A stretch of 64,000 nt of DNA from Bradyrhizobium sp. CCGB01 (GCF_024199795.1 NZ_JANADK010000001.1:1178001-1242000), one strand, 5' to 3'. Positions 46,396-58,626 are shown, counted from the stretch's first letter. The notes: generated by a model from the sequence alone, not told the origin. Made by a program: numbers and translations.

Positions 46396-47262
46396 CTATC
46401 TGAACCCCTCGGCCACACGAGCAAGTTTCCCTCCTGATTTCAGCTTTTTGCTGACTTCTTTTTTGGATTGCGGCATCAGTCCCCCGAGTGCCGCTTCGAT
46501 GTTCCTTACCATCGCAAGCAGACGCGGTCCAATGTCGTTGATCAAACGCTCTTCCGTGAAGCGGAATGCGGGCGCGCCGCAATTGAATGCGTAAGGTCCG
46601 GTTCCGTCGTTGAGCTTGAGCGCGACGCCGGCAGCGCCGATGTCGTCGTGCCAGTCGCCGACCGACATCGCGAAACCGTATTTCGCGACGGTCTCGCCGG
46701 AACGTTCGAGGCCATCGCGCATCTTCGGCCAGCGGCTGCCGTAATGTTCGCGCAGGATGCGGGACACTTCAGCGCGGCCCTCGTCGTCGAGCGCCCAGAA
46801 ATAGGCGCGGCCCATCGCGCTGGTTGCAATCGGGACGCGGGAGCCGACGTCAAGTTGAACGCCGACCGTCTCGCTGCCACGGCTTTGCCCGAAATAGATC
46901 ATGCTGTGGCGGTCGCGGCCGCCGATTGCGACGGCGCCTCCGGTCGCGCGCATCATTTCCTCGCGGAACGGTTCGGACAAATGCCGAACGCCGAGATTGG
47001 CCAGCGCCGCGTAGCCGAGCGCCATCGCCGCCGGCGCGAGCTGGTATTTCTCGAAACGGGGAACCGGCGTCAGATAACCGAGCTTCGTCAACGTGTAGGT
47101 CAGCCGCGAAACGGTCGGTTTGGGCAGATTGGTGCGCGCCGCGATCTCCTGATTGCCAAGAAGGCCGTCGTTGGGGTGGAATGCGCGCAATACATCTAGT
47201 CCGCGGGAAAGCGCGACGACGAAATTCCGATCGGTCGCTGTCTTCTTTCCTGTACGCTTCAT
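46396..47262 (-). CDS. IclR family transcriptional regulator (probable pim regulator)
   Basis: A 288-residue IclR protein. The N-terminal winged helix is ALSRGLDVLRAFHPNDGLLGNQEIAARTNLPKPTVSRLTYTLTKLGYL. The C-terminal effector-binding domain contains SMIYFGQSRGSETVGVQLDVGSRVPIATSAMGRAYFWAL. It is divergent from pimF and upstream of livG. The perfect GGAAT-N3-ATTCC palindrome between them is its probable operator. Its ligand is presumably a pathway intermediate, by inference. Confidence 0.92.
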   Translation of the reverse strand: MKRTGKKTATDRNFVVALSRGLDVLRAFHPNDGLLGNQEIAARTNLPKPTVSRLTYTLTKLGYLTPVPRFEKYQLAPAAMALGYAALANLGVRHLSEPFREEMMRATGGAVAIGGRDRHSMIYFGQSRGSETVGVQLDVGSRVPIATSAMGRAYFWALDDEGRAEVSRILREHYGSRWPKMRDGLERSGETVAKYGFAMSVGDWHDDIGAAGVALKLNDGTGPYAFNCGAPAFRFTEERLINDIGPRLLAMVRNIEAALGGLMPQSKKEVSKKLKSGGKLARVAEGFR

Positions 47263-47329
47263 CCCTGATCTGCTTCTTGCGCGGAGTCGTTGACAACGTC
47301 CGTGCTTCAAAATAACCCTGCCGTCAAGA

Positions 47330-47348
47330 TGCGGAATTAAATTCCGCA
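47330..47348. promoter_or_regulatory. IclR-type palindrome TGCGGAAT-TAA-ATTCCGCA
   Basis: Perfect eight-base arms around TAA, in the 130-base region between iclR and pimF. It contains the GGAAT-N3-ATTCC core typical of IclR binding sites and lies 45 bases before the pimF start. Confidence 0.75.
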
Positions 47349-47392
47349 CCGCGAAATCGAACAAAAGTAAATCCCCACCAAGGAGGGAAACC

Positions 47393-49489
<2,097 letters not shown>

Positions 49490-49513
49490 GGGAGCTTTGT
49501 GCTCCAACTCTCA

Positions 49514-49615
49514 GTCATTCCGGGGCGCCCGTAGGGCGAACCCGGAATCTCGAGATTCCGGGTTCGATGCTCCGGCGTCGCGCTTCGCGATCCCGTCGCA
49601 TCGCCCCGGAATGAC
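49514..49615. repeat. GTCATTCCGGGGCG palindromic repeat, copy 1
   Basis: A 102-base element bounded by GTCATTCCGGGGCG and its complement, with inner AACCCGGAATCT/AGATTCCGGGTT arms. It lies between pimF and pimA and is related to 53711-53804. Confidence 0.9.
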
Positions 49616-49636
49616 GGTCTGCGGTTTAAGGAAGCA

Positions 49637-51313
49637 ATGACCCATCCCGGCGAACAGTTTTATCCCGAGGGCGTGCGTTGGGACGACACCATCGTCCAAG
49701 GCTCGCTGCCTGACCTGTTGTCGACAGCCGCCGCCGAGTTCGGCCCGCGCACCGCGCTGGAATTCCGCGATCGGCCGATCAGCTACACCGAGCTCGCCGG
49801 GATGGCCGATCGCGCGGCTGCGGCCTTTCTGCGCGCCGGCTGCGGCAAGAACAATTCCGTCGCGCTGTTCCTCGGCAACACGCCGGACCATCCCGTCAAT
49901 TTCTTCGGCGCGCTGAAGGCAGGCAGCCGCGTCGCGCATCTCTCGCCGCTCGACGGCGAGATCGCGCTGACGCACAAGGTCTCGGATTCCGGCTCGCGCC
50001 TGCTCGTCACCTCGAACCTCCAGGCACTGCTGCCGACCGCGCTGAAATTCCTGGAAAAGGGACTGATCGACCGCCTCGTCGTCTGCGAGGACGACAATTG
50101 GGGCAAGGTCGGCACGCCGCAGGCACAGATCCCCGATGATCCCCGCATCGTCACCTTCAAGACGTTCGTCGAGGGTGCCACCGCGCCTGCGCAGTGGCCG
50201 TCCGTGACGGCCGACGACGTCGCGCTGCTGCAATATACCGGCGGCACCACGGGCCTGCCCAAGGGCGCGATGCTCACCCACGGCAACCTCACCTCCGCGG
50301 TGTCGATCTACGACGTCTGGGGCAAGCCGACGCGCGCGGCGCGCGGCGACGTCGTCGAGCGCGTGATCTGCGTGCTGCCGCTGTTCCACATCTATGCGCT
50401 CACCGTCGTGCTGCTGTCCTCGCTCAGCCGCGGCAATCTGATCTCGCTGCATCAGCGTTTCGACGTCGAGGCCGTGATGCGCGACATCGAAATCAGGCGC
50501 GCGACCTACTTCCCGGGCGTGCCGACGATGTGGATCGCGATCGCCGCGCTCCCTGATCTGGACAAGCGCGACTTCTCCTCGCTCAGCGCCATCGGCTCCG
50601 GCGGGGCGCCGCTGCCGGTGGAGGTCGCGAGCTTCTTCGAGCGCAAGGTCGGCAAGAAGCTGCGCAGCGGCTGGGGCATGACCGAGACCTGCTCGCCCGG
50701 CACCGGCCATCCGCCGACAGGACCGGACAAGCCCGGGTCGATCGGCCTCATGCTGCCCGGCATCGAGCTCGACGTCGTCTCGCTGGACGATCCCGCAAAG
50801 GTGCTGCCGCCGGGCGAAGTCGGCGAGATCCGCATCAAGGGCCCGAACGTCACCCAGGGCTACTGGAACAAGCCGAAGGAATCCGCGGAGTCATTTTCCG
50901 AAGGCCGCTTCCTTACCGGCGACATCGGCTATGTCGACACCGACGGCTACTTCTTCCTGGTCGACCGCAAGAAGGACATGATCATCTCCGGCGGCTTCAA
51001 CGTCTATCCGCAGATGATCGAGCAGGCGATCTACACCATACCCGGCGTGCACGAGGTGATCGTGCTCGGCATTCCCGACCAGTATCGGGGTGAGGCCGCA
51101 AAAGCCTTCATCAAGCTGAAGCCGGATGCGAAGCCGTTCTCGCTCGACGAGCTGCGCGCGCAGCTCGCCGGCAAGGTCGGCAAGCACGAGCTGCCGGCCG
51201 AGGTCGAGTTCGTCGACGACCTGCCGCGCACGCCGGTCGGAAAGCTGTCGCGCCACGAGTTGCGCCGGCAGCAGAAACCATCACAATCCACGCAACCAGG
51301 AGGTCGCTCTTGA
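49637..51313 (+). CDS. pimA: Acyl-CoA ligase (PimA-type dicarboxylate/fatty acid-CoA ligase)
   Basis: A 558-residue adenylate-forming ligase. Motifs are [19 protein letters not shown] near 200, [11 protein letters not shown] near 345, [31 protein letters not shown] near 435, and the C-terminal lysine in [14 protein letters not shown]. The last fits the PX4GK signature targeted by protein acetyltransferases in R. palustris acyl-CoA synthetases. By operon order it should activate dicarboxylic or fatty acids for beta-oxidation. Its stop overlaps the TTG start of pimB. Confidence 0.9.
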   Translation: MTHPGEQFYPEGVRWDDTIVQGSLPDLLSTAAAEFGPRTALEFRDRPISYTELAGMADRAAAAFLRAGCGKNNSVALFLGNTPDHPVNFFGALKAGSRVAHLSPLDGEIALTHKVSDSGSRLLVTSNLQALLPTALKFLEKGLIDRLVVCEDDNWGKVGTPQAQIPDDPRIVTFKTFVEGATAPAQWPSVTADDVALLQYTGGTTGLPKGAMLTHGNLTSAVSIYDVWGKPTRAARGDVVERVICVLPLFHIYALTVVLLSSLSRGNLISLHQRFDVEAVMRDIEIRRATYFPGVPTMWIAIAALPDLDKRDFSSLSAIGSGGAPLPVEVASFFERKVGKKLRSGWGMTETCSPGTGHPPTGPDKPGSIGLMLPGIELDVVSLDDPAKVLPPGEVGEIRIKGPNVTQGYWNKPKESAESFSEGRFLTGDIGYVDTDGYFFLVDRKKDMIISGGFNVYPQMIEQAIYTIPGVHEVIVLGIPDQYRGEAAKAFIKLKPDAKPFSLDELRAQLAGKVGKHELPAEVEFVDDLPRTPVGKLSRHELRRQQKPSQSTQPGGRS

Positions 51314-52497
51314 CCGACGCCGTCATCGTTTCCACCGCCCGCACGCCGATCGGCAAGGCCTATCGCGGCATGCTCAACGCCACCGAGGGCGCAACCTTGC
51401 TCGGCCACGCCATCGGGGAGGCCGTCGCGCGCGCCAAGGTCGACCCGAAGGAGGTCGAGGACGTCGTGATGGGCGCAGCGCTCCAGCAGGGCGCGACCGG
51501 CGGCAACATCGCGCGCAAGGCGCTGCTCCGTGCCGGCCTCCCCGTCACCGTCGCCGGCACCACCATCGACCGGCAGTGTGCCTCGGGCCTGCAGGCGATC
51601 GCGCTCGCCGCGCGCTCGGTGATCTTCGATGGCGTCGAGATCGCGGTCGGCGGCGGCGGCGAGTCGATCTCGCTCGTGCAGAACGACAAGATGAACGGCT
51701 TCCACGCCCAGGATCCGGCGCTGCTGAAGATCAAGGGCGAGGTCTACATGCCCATGATCGACACCGCCGAAGTCGTCGCCAAGCGCTACGGCATCTCGCG
51801 CGAGAAGCAGGACGAATATTCCCTGGAGAGCCAGCGCCGCACCGCAGCGGCCCAGCAGGGCGGCAAGTTCAAGGACGAGCTCGCGCCGATCACGACGCAG
51901 ATGGCGGTCACCGACAAGGCGACCGGCGCCGTGTCGATGAAGGAGGTTACGCTGTCGCAGGACGAAGGCCCGCGCCCCGAGACCACCGCAGAAGGCCTCG
52001 CCGGCCTCAAGCCCGTCCGCGGCGAGGGCTTTTCGATCACCGCCGGCAACGCCAGCCAGCTTTCCGACGGCGCCAGCGCCTCGGTGATCATGAGCGACAA
52101 GGAAGCCTCAAAGCGCGGCCTCAAGCCGCTCGGCATCTTCCGCGGCTTCGTCTCGGCCGGCTGTGAGCCGGACGAGATGGGCATCGGTCCGGTCTTCGCC
52201 GTGCCGCGCCTGCTCAAGCGCCACGGTCTCACCGTCGACGACATCGGGCTCTGGGAGCTCAACGAAGCCTTCGCGGTGCAGGTGCTGTATTGCCGCGACA
52301 AGCTCGGCATCGATCCCGAGAAGATCAACGTCGACGGCGGCGCGATCTCGGTCGGCCACCCCTACGGCATGTCGGGGGCGCGCCTCACTGGTCACGCGCT
52401 GATCGAAGGCCGCCGCCGCAAGGCCAAGTATGCGGTCGTCACCATGTGCGTCGGCGGCGGCATGGGCGCTGCCGGGTTGTTTGAGATTTTGCAGTAA
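51310..52497 (+). CDS. pimB: Acetyl-CoA acyltransferase (thiolase)
   Basis: A 395-residue thiolase with the catalytic set Cys90 ([12 protein letters not shown]), His350 ([10 protein letters not shown]) and Cys380 ([11 protein letters not shown]). It cleaves 3-ketoacyl-CoA with CoA to acetyl-CoA and a shortened acyl-CoA. The start is TTG at 51310, overlapping the pimA TGA and preceded by AGGAGGT at 51298-51304. No in-frame ATG gives a complete N-terminus. It completes the beta-oxidation spiral together with pimF and the two dehydrogenase subunits. Confidence 0.93.
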   Translation: MTDAVIVSTARTPIGKAYRGMLNATEGATLLGHAIGEAVARAKVDPKEVEDVVMGAALQQGATGGNIARKALLRAGLPVTVAGTTIDRQCASGLQAIALAARSVIFDGVEIAVGGGGESISLVQNDKMNGFHAQDPALLKIKGEVYMPMIDTAEVVAKRYGISREKQDEYSLESQRRTAAAQQGGKFKDELAPITTQMAVTDKATGAVSMKEVTLSQDEGPRPETTAEGLAGLKPVRGEGFSITAGNASQLSDGASASVIMSDKEASKRGLKPLGIFRGFVSAGCEPDEMGIGPVFAVPRLLKRHGLTVDDIGLWELNEAFAVQVLYCRDKLGIDPEKINVDGGAISVGHPYGMSGARLTGHALIEGRRRKAKYAVVTMCVGGGMGAAGLFEILQ

Positions 52498-52513
52498 TTC
52501 ACAGGAGGATCCG

Positions 52514-53704
52514 ATGGATCTCGCATTCACGAAAGAAGAGCAGGCGTTTCGCGAGGAAGTGCGATCGTTCTTCCGCGACAACGTGCCGCCGGATACGCGG
52601 CGCAAGCTGGTCGAGGGCCGTCATCTCTCGAAGGACGAGATGGTGACGTGGTGGCGCATCCTCAACAAGAAGGGCTGGGGCGTCAGCCATTGGCCCAAGC
52701 AATATGGCGGCACCGGCTGGACCTCCGTGCAGCATTACATCTTCAACGAGGAGCTGCAGTCCTATCCGGCGCCGCAGCCGCTCGCCTTCGGCGTCAGCAT
52801 GGTCGGCCCCGTCATCTACACCTTCGGCAACGAAGAGCAGAAGAAGCAGTATCTGCCGCGCATCGCCAATGTCGACGACTGGTGGTGCCAGGGCTTCTCC
52901 GAGCCCGGCTCCGGCTCCGACCTCGCTTCGCTGAAGACCAAGGCCGAGCGCAAGGGCGACAAGTGGATCATCAACGGCCAGAAGACCTGGACCACGCTGG
53001 CCCAGCACGCCGACATGATCTTCTGCCTCTGCCGCACCGACGCGACCGCCAAGAAGCAGATGGGCATCTCCTTCATCGTCTTCTCGATGAAGTCGAAGGG
53101 CGTCACCGTGCGCCCGATCCAGACCATCGACGGCGGCGTCGAGGTCAACGAAGTCTTCTTCGACGACGTCGAGGTGCCCTACGAGAACCTGATCGGCGAG
53201 GAGAACAAGGGCTGGGATTACGCAAAATTCCTGCTCGGCAATGAGCGTACCGGCATCGCGCGGGTCGGCGTCTCCAAGGAGCGGCTGCGCCGCATCCGCG
53301 ATCTCGCCTCCAAGGTCGAATCCGGCGGCAAGCCGATCATCCAGGACGCAGCCTTCCGCGAGAAGCTGGCGGCCTGCGAGATCGAGCTGAAGGCGCTCGA
53401 GCTGACGCAGCTGCGCGTCGTCGCCGACGAGGGCAAGCACGGCAAGGGCAAGCCCAATCCGGCCTCGTCCGTGCTGAAGATCAAGGGCTCGGAGATCCAG
53501 CAGACCACCACCGAGCTGCTGATGGAAGTGATCGGCCCGTTCGCCGCGCCCTACGACGTGCACGGCGACGACGGCTCCAACGAAGCCATGGAGTGGACCG
53601 CCCAGATCGCGCCGAGCTACTTCAACAACCGCAAGGTCTCGATCTACGGCGGCTCCAACGAGATCCAGCGCAACATCATCGCCAAGGCGGTGCTGGGGCT
53701 CTAG
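52514..53704 (+). CDS. pimC: Acyl-CoA dehydrogenase, large subunit type
   Basis: A 396-residue FAD enzyme. Signatures are WWCQGFSEPGSGSDLASLKTKAERKGDKWIINGQKTWTT near 123-161 and the C-terminal SIYGGSNEIQRNIIAKAVLGL. The YEGT-type catalytic Glu of medium-chain enzymes is Gly here. Glu244 in GNERTGIAR aligns with the alternative base position used by isovaleryl-CoA dehydrogenase. CAGGAGG precedes the ATG at 52514. It probably pairs with the pimD product as a heteromeric dehydrogenase, as proposed for such gene pairs. Confidence 0.9.
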   Translation: MDLAFTKEEQAFREEVRSFFRDNVPPDTRRKLVEGRHLSKDEMVTWWRILNKKGWGVSHWPKQYGGTGWTSVQHYIFNEELQSYPAPQPLAFGVSMVGPVIYTFGNEEQKKQYLPRIANVDDWWCQGFSEPGSGSDLASLKTKAERKGDKWIINGQKTWTTLAQHADMIFCLCRTDATAKKQMGISFIVFSMKSKGVTVRPIQTIDGGVEVNEVFFDDVEVPYENLIGEENKGWDYAKFLLGNERTGIARVGVSKERLRRIRDLASKVESGGKPIIQDAAFREKLAACEIELKALELTQLRVVADEGKHGKGKPNPASSVLKIKGSEIQQTTTELLMEVIGPFAAPYDVHGDDGSNEAMEWTAQIAPSYFNNRKVSIYGGSNEIQRNIIAKAVLGL

Positions 53705-53710
53705 ACGACT

Positions 53711-53804
53711 GTCATTCCGGGGCGCGCGAAGCGCGAACCCGGAATCTCGCGCCACAACCTCTGGATTCCGGGTTCACGCGCTATCGCGCGTGCCCCGGAA
53801 TGAC
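53711..53804. repeat. GTCATTCCGGGGCG palindromic repeat, copy 2
   Basis: A 94-base relative of 49514-49615 located between pimC and pimD. It shares the outer arms and the AACCCGGAATCT inner arm. Confidence 0.9.
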
Positions 53805-53840
53805 GAAGCCAAATAAGTCCGGGTACGAGGAACCAAAGAA

Positions 53841-54983
53841 ATGGATTTTGATCTGAACGAGGAGCAGCGGCTTCTCAAGGACAGCATCGACGGCCTGCTG
53901 ACCGATTCCTACGATTTCGAGAGCCGCAAGAAGTACATGAAGGAGAAGGGCGGCTGGAGCCAGGCTGTCTGGGGCAAGCTCGCCGAGCAGGGCCTGCTCG
54001 GTCTGCCCTTCGCGGAGGCCGATGGCGGCTTCGGCGGCGGCGGTGTCGAGACCATGATCGTGATGGAAGCGCTCGGCAAGGCGCTGGTGCTCGAGCCGTA
54101 TCTGGCGACGGTCGTGATCGGCGGCGGCTTCCTGCGCCATGCGGGCAGCGATGCACAGAAGGCCGCGCACGTGCCCGGGATCATCGACGGCAGCAAGACG
54201 CTGGCATTCGCCCAGCTCGAGAAGAACTCGCGCTACGATCTCTTCGACGTCTCCACGACCGCGAAGAAGAAGGGCGACGGCTGGGTGATCGACGGCGAGA
54301 AGTTCGTCGTGCTCAACGGCGAGAACGCGCAGACGCTTGTCGTCACCGCCCGCACCAAGGGTGACCGTCGCGACAAGACGGGCATCGGCGTGTTCCTGGT
54401 GCCGGCGAATGCCAAGGGCGTGACCAAGAAGTCGTACCCGACCCAGGACGGCCTGCACGCCGCCGACATCACCTTCACCGGCGTCGAAGTTGGCAGCGAT
54501 GCGGCGATCGGCAATCCCGACGACTCGCTTGCGCTGATCGAGCGCGTCGTGGACGAAGCCCGCGTCGCGCTCTGCGCCGAAGCGGTCGGGCTGATGGACG
54601 AGTCGCTCAAGACCACAGTCGAGTACATCAAGACCCGAAAGCAGTTCGGCGTGGCGATCGGCTCGTTCCAGTCGTTGCAGCACCGTGCCTCCGACATGTT
54701 CGTCGCCGCGGAGCAGGCCCGCTCGATGTCGATGTTCGCGACCATGGCCGGTGATTTCGAGGACGCCAAGGAGCGTTCCAACGCGATCGCCGCGGCCAAG
54801 GTGCAGATCGGCAAGTCCCTGAAGTTCGTGGGACAGCAGGCGATCCAGCTTCACGGCGGCATCGGCATGACCATGGAGGCCAAGATCGGCCACTACTTCA
54901 AGCGCCTCACCATGATCGAGAACTCGTTCGGCGACACCGACTACCACCAGCGCCGCGTCGCGGATGGCGGCGGGTTGATCTGA
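53841..54983 (+). CDS. pimD: Acyl-CoA dehydrogenase, small subunit type
   Basis: A 380-residue acyl-CoA dehydrogenase-fold protein: MDFDLNEEQRLLKDSIDGLL at the N-terminus, EKFVVLNGENAQTLVVTARTKGD in the middle, and QAIQLHGGIGMTMEAKIGHYFKRLTMIENSFGDTDYHQRRV at the end. The NEIQR-type segment is degenerate. This fits the non-canonical partner of a heteromeric enzyme with PimC. A start-proximal AGGAACC lies just upstream. It is the fifth gene of the pim-like operon, separated from pimC by a repeat. Confidence 0.9.
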   Translation: MDFDLNEEQRLLKDSIDGLLTDSYDFESRKKYMKEKGGWSQAVWGKLAEQGLLGLPFAEADGGFGGGGVETMIVMEALGKALVLEPYLATVVIGGGFLRHAGSDAQKAAHVPGIIDGSKTLAFAQLEKNSRYDLFDVSTTAKKKGDGWVIDGEKFVVLNGENAQTLVVTARTKGDRRDKTGIGVFLVPANAKGVTKKSYPTQDGLHAADITFTGVEVGSDAAIGNPDDSLALIERVVDEARVALCAEAVGLMDESLKTTVEYIKTRKQFGVAIGSFQSLQHRASDMFVAAEQARSMSMFATMAGDFEDAKERSNAIAAAKVQIGKSLKFVGQQAIQLHGGIGMTMEAKIGHYFKRLTMIENSFGDTDYHQRRVADGGGLI

Positions 54984-55006
54984 GCCGATCTAACCACACG
55001 AAAACT

Positions 55007-55110
55007 GTCATGCCCCGGCTTGACCGGGGCATCCAGTACGCCGCGGCGGCAGTTCGTTCACGCAACTTCAGCCGCGGCGTACTGGATCGCCCGCCTTCGC
55101 GGGCGATGAC
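55007..55110. repeat. GTCATGCCCCGGCTTG palindromic repeat
   Basis: A 104-base element. The outer arms are GTCAT/ATGAC, inner arms GCATCCAGTACGCCGCGG and its complement, and GGGGC blocks. It lies between pimD and the SDR gene. Confidence 0.85.
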
Positions 55111-55141
55111 ACCGACAAGCGGCATCAGCGGAGCAACAACA

Positions 55142-55915
55142 ATGAAAAACACCCCGTTCGATCTCACCGGCAAGGTCGCCGTGGTCACCGGCTCCAGCCG
55201 CGGCATCGGCCGCTCCTCCGCAGAGCTGCTCGCAAAGCTCGGGGCCAAGGTCGTGGTGTCCTCGCGCAAGGCCGACGCCTGCAAGGAGGTGGCCGACGGC
55301 ATCAATGCATCGGGCGGCGATGCCACCGTCATTCCCTGCAACATCGCGCGCAAGGCCGAGGTCGAGGCGCTGATCTCGGGCACCATCAAGCATTACGGCA
55401 AGATCGACATCCTCGTCTGCAATGCGGCCGTCAATCCGTATTACGGCCCGCTGCTCGACATCACGGACGAGGCCTTCGACAAGATCATGGGCAGCAACGT
55501 CAAGAGCAACATCTGGCTGTCCGCGCTGGCGATCCCGCAAATGGCCGAGCGCGGCAACGGCTCCGTCGTCATCATCTCCTCGATCGGGGGCCTGCGCGGC
55601 TCGACCGTGATCGGCGCCTACGGCATCTCGAAAGCCGCCGATTTCGCGCTGTGCCGCTCGCTCGCCGGCGAGTGGGGCCCGAAAGGCGTCCGCGTCAACT
55701 GCATCGCGCCCGGCCTCGTCAAGACCGACTTCGCGCGCGCGCTGTGGGAAGACGAAGCTATGCTGAAGCGCCGCACCGCCACCACGCCGCTCCGCCGCAT
55801 CGGCGAACCCGACGAAATCGCCGGCGCCGTCGCCTATCTCGCCTCCGACGCCTCGAGCTTCATGACCGGCCAGACCATCGTGATCGACGGCGGCGTGACG
55901 ACGGCGGCGGTGTAA
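55142..55915 (+). CDS. SDR family oxidoreductase
   Basis: A 257-residue classical short-chain dehydrogenase. The cofactor motif TGSSRGIGRSSAELL is near residue 14 and NNAG-like CNAAVNPYYGP near 95. The catalytic Ser-Tyr-Lys lies in IISSIGGLRGSTVIGAYGISKAADFAL. The C-terminal motif SDASSFMTGQTIVIDGG is typical. It follows pimD in the place where the R. palustris operon has another gene (pimE), so it may act on hydroxyacyl-CoA or related intermediates. The exact substrate is unknown. Confidence 0.9.
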   Translation: MKNTPFDLTGKVAVVTGSSRGIGRSSAELLAKLGAKVVVSSRKADACKEVADGINASGGDATVIPCNIARKAEVEALISGTIKHYGKIDILVCNAAVNPYYGPLLDITDEAFDKIMGSNVKSNIWLSALAIPQMAERGNGSVVIISSIGGLRGSTVIGAYGISKAADFALCRSLAGEWGPKGVRVNCIAPGLVKTDFARALWEDEAMLKRRTATTPLRRIGEPDEIAGAVAYLASDASSFMTGQTIVIDGGVTTAAV

Positions 55916-55938
55916 GTTACTGCGAGATCTCTCGGCTC

Positions 55939-56073
55939 GTCGTCCCGGACAAGCGAAGCGCAGATCCGGGACCCATAACCACAGGGAGTGGTTTGGCGAA
56001 GACTCGTGGTGACCAACTCGGTCTCCAACTTCTCCTTGGGGTTCTGGGTCCCTGCTTTCGCAGGGACGACGAC
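55939..56073. repeat. GTCGTCCCGGAC palindromic repeat
   Basis: A 135-base imperfect palindrome. Outer GTCGTCCC and GGGACGAC arms, inner CCGGGACCCA and TGGGTCCC arms. It fills most of the 260-base gap upstream of glpK. The remaining 56074-56175 shows nothing beyond a probable leader. Confidence 0.8.
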
Positions 56074-56175
56074 TGAGCGTGAGGCGCGCTCAAGGATATT
56101 GACCTTCCGCCTCCAATCCGCTCCCTTTGGCGCGACACAATGATCCCTCACGGGAAAACGCCAAGGTAAGCTTCC

Positions 56176-57681
56176 ATGTCTTTCGTCCTCGCCATCGACC
56201 AGGGCACCACCTCCTCGCGCGCCATCGTCTTTCGCAGCGACATCTCGATCGCCGCCCGCGCGCAGCAGGAATTTCCGCAGCATTTTCCGGCCTCGGGCTG
56301 GGTGGAGCACGAGCCGGAGGACATCTGGACCTCGACCGTGATGGTCTGCCGCGAGGCGATCGAGCAGGCCGGCATCGGCGCCAAGGACATCGCCGCGATC
56401 GGCATCACCAATCAGCGCGAGACCACCGTGGTGTGGGACCGTGCCACGGGCCAGGCCGTGCACCGCGCCATCGTCTGGCAGGACCGGCGCACCGCCGACG
56501 TCTGCGCCAAACTCAAGGCCGACGGCCGCGAGCCCCTGATCTCGCAAAAGACCGGCCTGATCATCGATCCCTATTTCTCCGGCACCAAGGTCGCATGGAT
56601 CCTCGATCACGTCCCCGGTGCGCGGGCGCGCGCCGCGCGCGGCGAATTGATGTTCGGCACCATCGACTGTTACCTGCTCTGGCGCCTCACCGGCGGCAAG
56701 GTGCACGCCACCGATGCCACCAACGCCTCGCGCACGCTGCTGTTCAACATCCACACCGGCCAGTGGGACGACGAGCTCCTGGAGATCATCGGCGTGCCGC
56801 GCTCGATGCTGCCCGAGGTGAAGGATTCCTCGGCCCGCTTCGGCGAGAGCACGCCCGACCTGTTCGGCGGCGCCATCGCTATCTCCGGCATCGCCGGCGA
56901 CCAGCAGGCCGCGACCATCGGCCAGGCCTGCTTCCGCCCGGGCATGATGAAGTCCACCTACGGCACCGGCTGCTTCGCGCTGCTCAACACCGGCACCACG
57001 CCCGTGGTGTCGAAGAACAAGCTGCTCACCACCGTCGCCTATCAGCTCGACGGCAAACGCACCTACGCGCTCGAAGGCTCGATCTTCGTCGCAGGCAGTG
57101 CGGTGCAGTGGCTGCGCGACGGCCTCGGCATCATCAAGCACGCGGCCGAGACCGGCCCGCTCGCCGATCAATCCGATTCCATGCAGAGCGTCTATCTGGT
57201 GCCGGCTTTCGTCGGCATGGGCGCGCCCTACTGGAATCCGCGCGTGCGCGGCGCGCTGTTCGGCCTCACCCGCAACACCGGCCCGGCCGAGCTCGCGCAC
57301 GCCGCGCTGGAGAGCGTGTGCTACCAGACCTTCGATCTCTGGGCGGCGATGCGCGCCGACTGGCCGAGCTCGGAAACCGCCAGCGTCGTGCTGCGCGTCG
57401 ACGGTGGCATGACCGCATCCGACTGGACCATGCAGCGCCTCGCAGACCTCCTCGACGCGCCGGTCGATCGCCCCGTGATCCAGGAGACCACGGCACTGGG
57501 CGCCGCCTATCTCGCCGGCCTCCAGGCGGGCGTCTATCCCGAGCCGACGAAATTCGCCGACAACTGGCGCCTCGAGCACCGCTTCAAGCCGAACATGAGC
57601 CAGGCGACGCGCGAGCGAAAGCTCGCGGGATGGGCGCGGGCGGTGAAGGGCGTGCTGGCGAGCGACGAGGGGGAGGGGTAG
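56176..57681 (+). CDS. glpK: Glycerol kinase
   Basis: Phosphorylates glycerol to sn-glycerol 3-phosphate with ATP. The 501-residue product has all FGGY landmarks: [16 protein letters not shown] at the start, [17 protein letters not shown] near 76, [14 protein letters not shown] near 160, [11 protein letters not shown], and the C-terminal [16 protein letters not shown] with ATP-binding GAAYLAG. Length matches the family. No glpF or glpD is nearby. It lies alone downstream of a repeat. Confidence 0.95.
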   Translation: MSFVLAIDQGTTSSRAIVFRSDISIAARAQQEFPQHFPASGWVEHEPEDIWTSTVMVCREAIEQAGIGAKDIAAIGITNQRETTVVWDRATGQAVHRAIVWQDRRTADVCAKLKADGREPLISQKTGLIIDPYFSGTKVAWILDHVPGARARAARGELMFGTIDCYLLWRLTGGKVHATDATNASRTLLFNIHTGQWDDELLEIIGVPRSMLPEVKDSSARFGESTPDLFGGAIAISGIAGDQQAATIGQACFRPGMMKSTYGTGCFALLNTGTTPVVSKNKLLTTVAYQLDGKRTYALEGSIFVAGSAVQWLRDGLGIIKHAAETGPLADQSDSMQSVYLVPAFVGMGAPYWNPRVRGALFGLTRNTGPAELAHAALESVCYQTFDLWAAMRADWPSSETASVVLRVDGGMTASDWTMQRLADLLDAPVDRPVIQETTALGAAYLAGLQAGVYPEPTKFADNWRLEHRFKPNMSQATRERKLAGWARAVKGVLASDEGEG

Positions 57682-57696
57682 CGGCCGAGTAAATTT

Positions 57697-57732
57697 CGTA
57701 GCCTGGATGGAGCTTGGCTCCATCCGGGCTAC
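57697..57732. repeat. Short CGTAGCCTGGATGGAGC hairpin repeat
   Basis: GTAGCC-GGATGGAGC and GCTCCATCC-GGGCTAC arms meet almost without a loop, 15 bases after the glpK stop. It could fold as a terminator, though it lacks a U-tract. A related longer element is at 59263-59333. Confidence 0.75.
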
Positions 57733-57747
57733 ACATCTGCCTCCACC

Positions 57748-57825
57748 GTCATTGCGAGCGCAGCGAAGCAATCCAGTCTGCCTCCGCGGAAAGAGTCTGG
57801 ATTGCTTCGCTGCGCTCGCAATGAC
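57748..57825. repeat. GTCATTGCGAGCG palindromic repeat
   Basis: A 78-base near-perfect palindrome. Outer GTCATTGCGAGCGCAGCGAA and complement, inner CAATCCAG/CTGGATTG arms. Confidence 0.9.
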
Positions 57826-57888
57826 GGCGTGGGGGCATCGCCGTCGCTCTTCGAACTTCAACATGACGCACAATAAAACGGGCAAAGA

Positions 57889-58482
57889 ATGATCCTCCCC
57901 GACGGTTACTCCGATGTGCCCGACGGCAAGATCGCCGCCGTCGTCACCCATCTCGAGATGACCGCACGCCCTGCGCGCCGCGACGATCCACCAGGTGCGT
58001 GGACCTTGCGTAAAGTCGACGCCCCCGCGATCGCCTGGTACCGCGATCTCTTCCGCCGCGTCGGCGAGGAGTGGCTGTGGTTTTCGCGGGCGCGCATGAA
58101 CGACGCGCAGCTTACCGCGGTCATTCACGCACCGGGGATCGAAGTCTACGCGCTGATGGTGGACGGCCGCGACGAAGGCCTGCTGGAGCTGGATTTCCGC
58201 GAGGCCGCCCAGTGCGAGCTGGTCTATTTCGGCGTCACCGCGCCCTTGATCGGACGCGGCGCCGCCCGCTTCCTGATGAACCGGGCACTTGAGATCGCGT
58301 GGTCACGCGACCTCCGCCGCGTCTGGGTGCACACCTGCACCTTCGACCACCCGTCCGCCGTCGCGTTCTACCAGCGCTCCGGCTTCCGCCCCTTCCGCCG
58401 CCAGATCGAGATCGCCGACGACCCGCGCCTCGACGGAACGGCGCCGCGCGATGCGGCGAAGCATGTGCCGATCATTGAGTAA
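57889..58482 (+). CDS. GNAT family N-acetyltransferase
   Basis: A 197-residue acetyltransferase. Acetyl-CoA-binding motif A is LIGRGAARFLMNRALEIAW, preceded by the CELVYFGVT strand. The C-terminal motif B is HPSAVAFYQRSGFRPFRRQIE. The acceptor is unknown. Its ATG overlaps (ATGA) the stop of a nine-codon frame starting at 57863, which may be a leader but could be chance. Confidence 0.9.
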   Translation: MILPDGYSDVPDGKIAAVVTHLEMTARPARRDDPPGAWTLRKVDAPAIAWYRDLFRRVGEEWLWFSRARMNDAQLTAVIHAPGIEVYALMVDGRDEGLLELDFREAAQCELVYFGVTAPLIGRGAARFLMNRALEIAWSRDLRRVWVHTCTFDHPSAVAFYQRSGFRPFRRQIEIADDPRLDGTAPRDAAKHVPIIE

Positions 58483-58626
58483 TGCGCTGGGCCGTAGCCC
58501 GGAGGAGCGCGGCGAAATCCGGGGCGAGCGCAATGCTCTCCTTCCAAGAAGTTTGTTGCGGCCGGCGCGCATTGGCGATGAACTGGGCGGCGCAGCCGTA
58601 GCCAACGAACGAGAAGCGTGAAAACC

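Noticed and set aside
57863..57892. A nine-codon frame whose stop overlaps the GNAT start codon.
   Set aside because: Could be a leader peptide, but it is too short to separate from chance without conservation data.
55834..58128. A 764-codon minus-strand frame spanning the SDR end, repeats, glpK and part of the GNAT gene.
   Set aside because: It runs through palindromic repeats and opposite glpK. No domain is seen.
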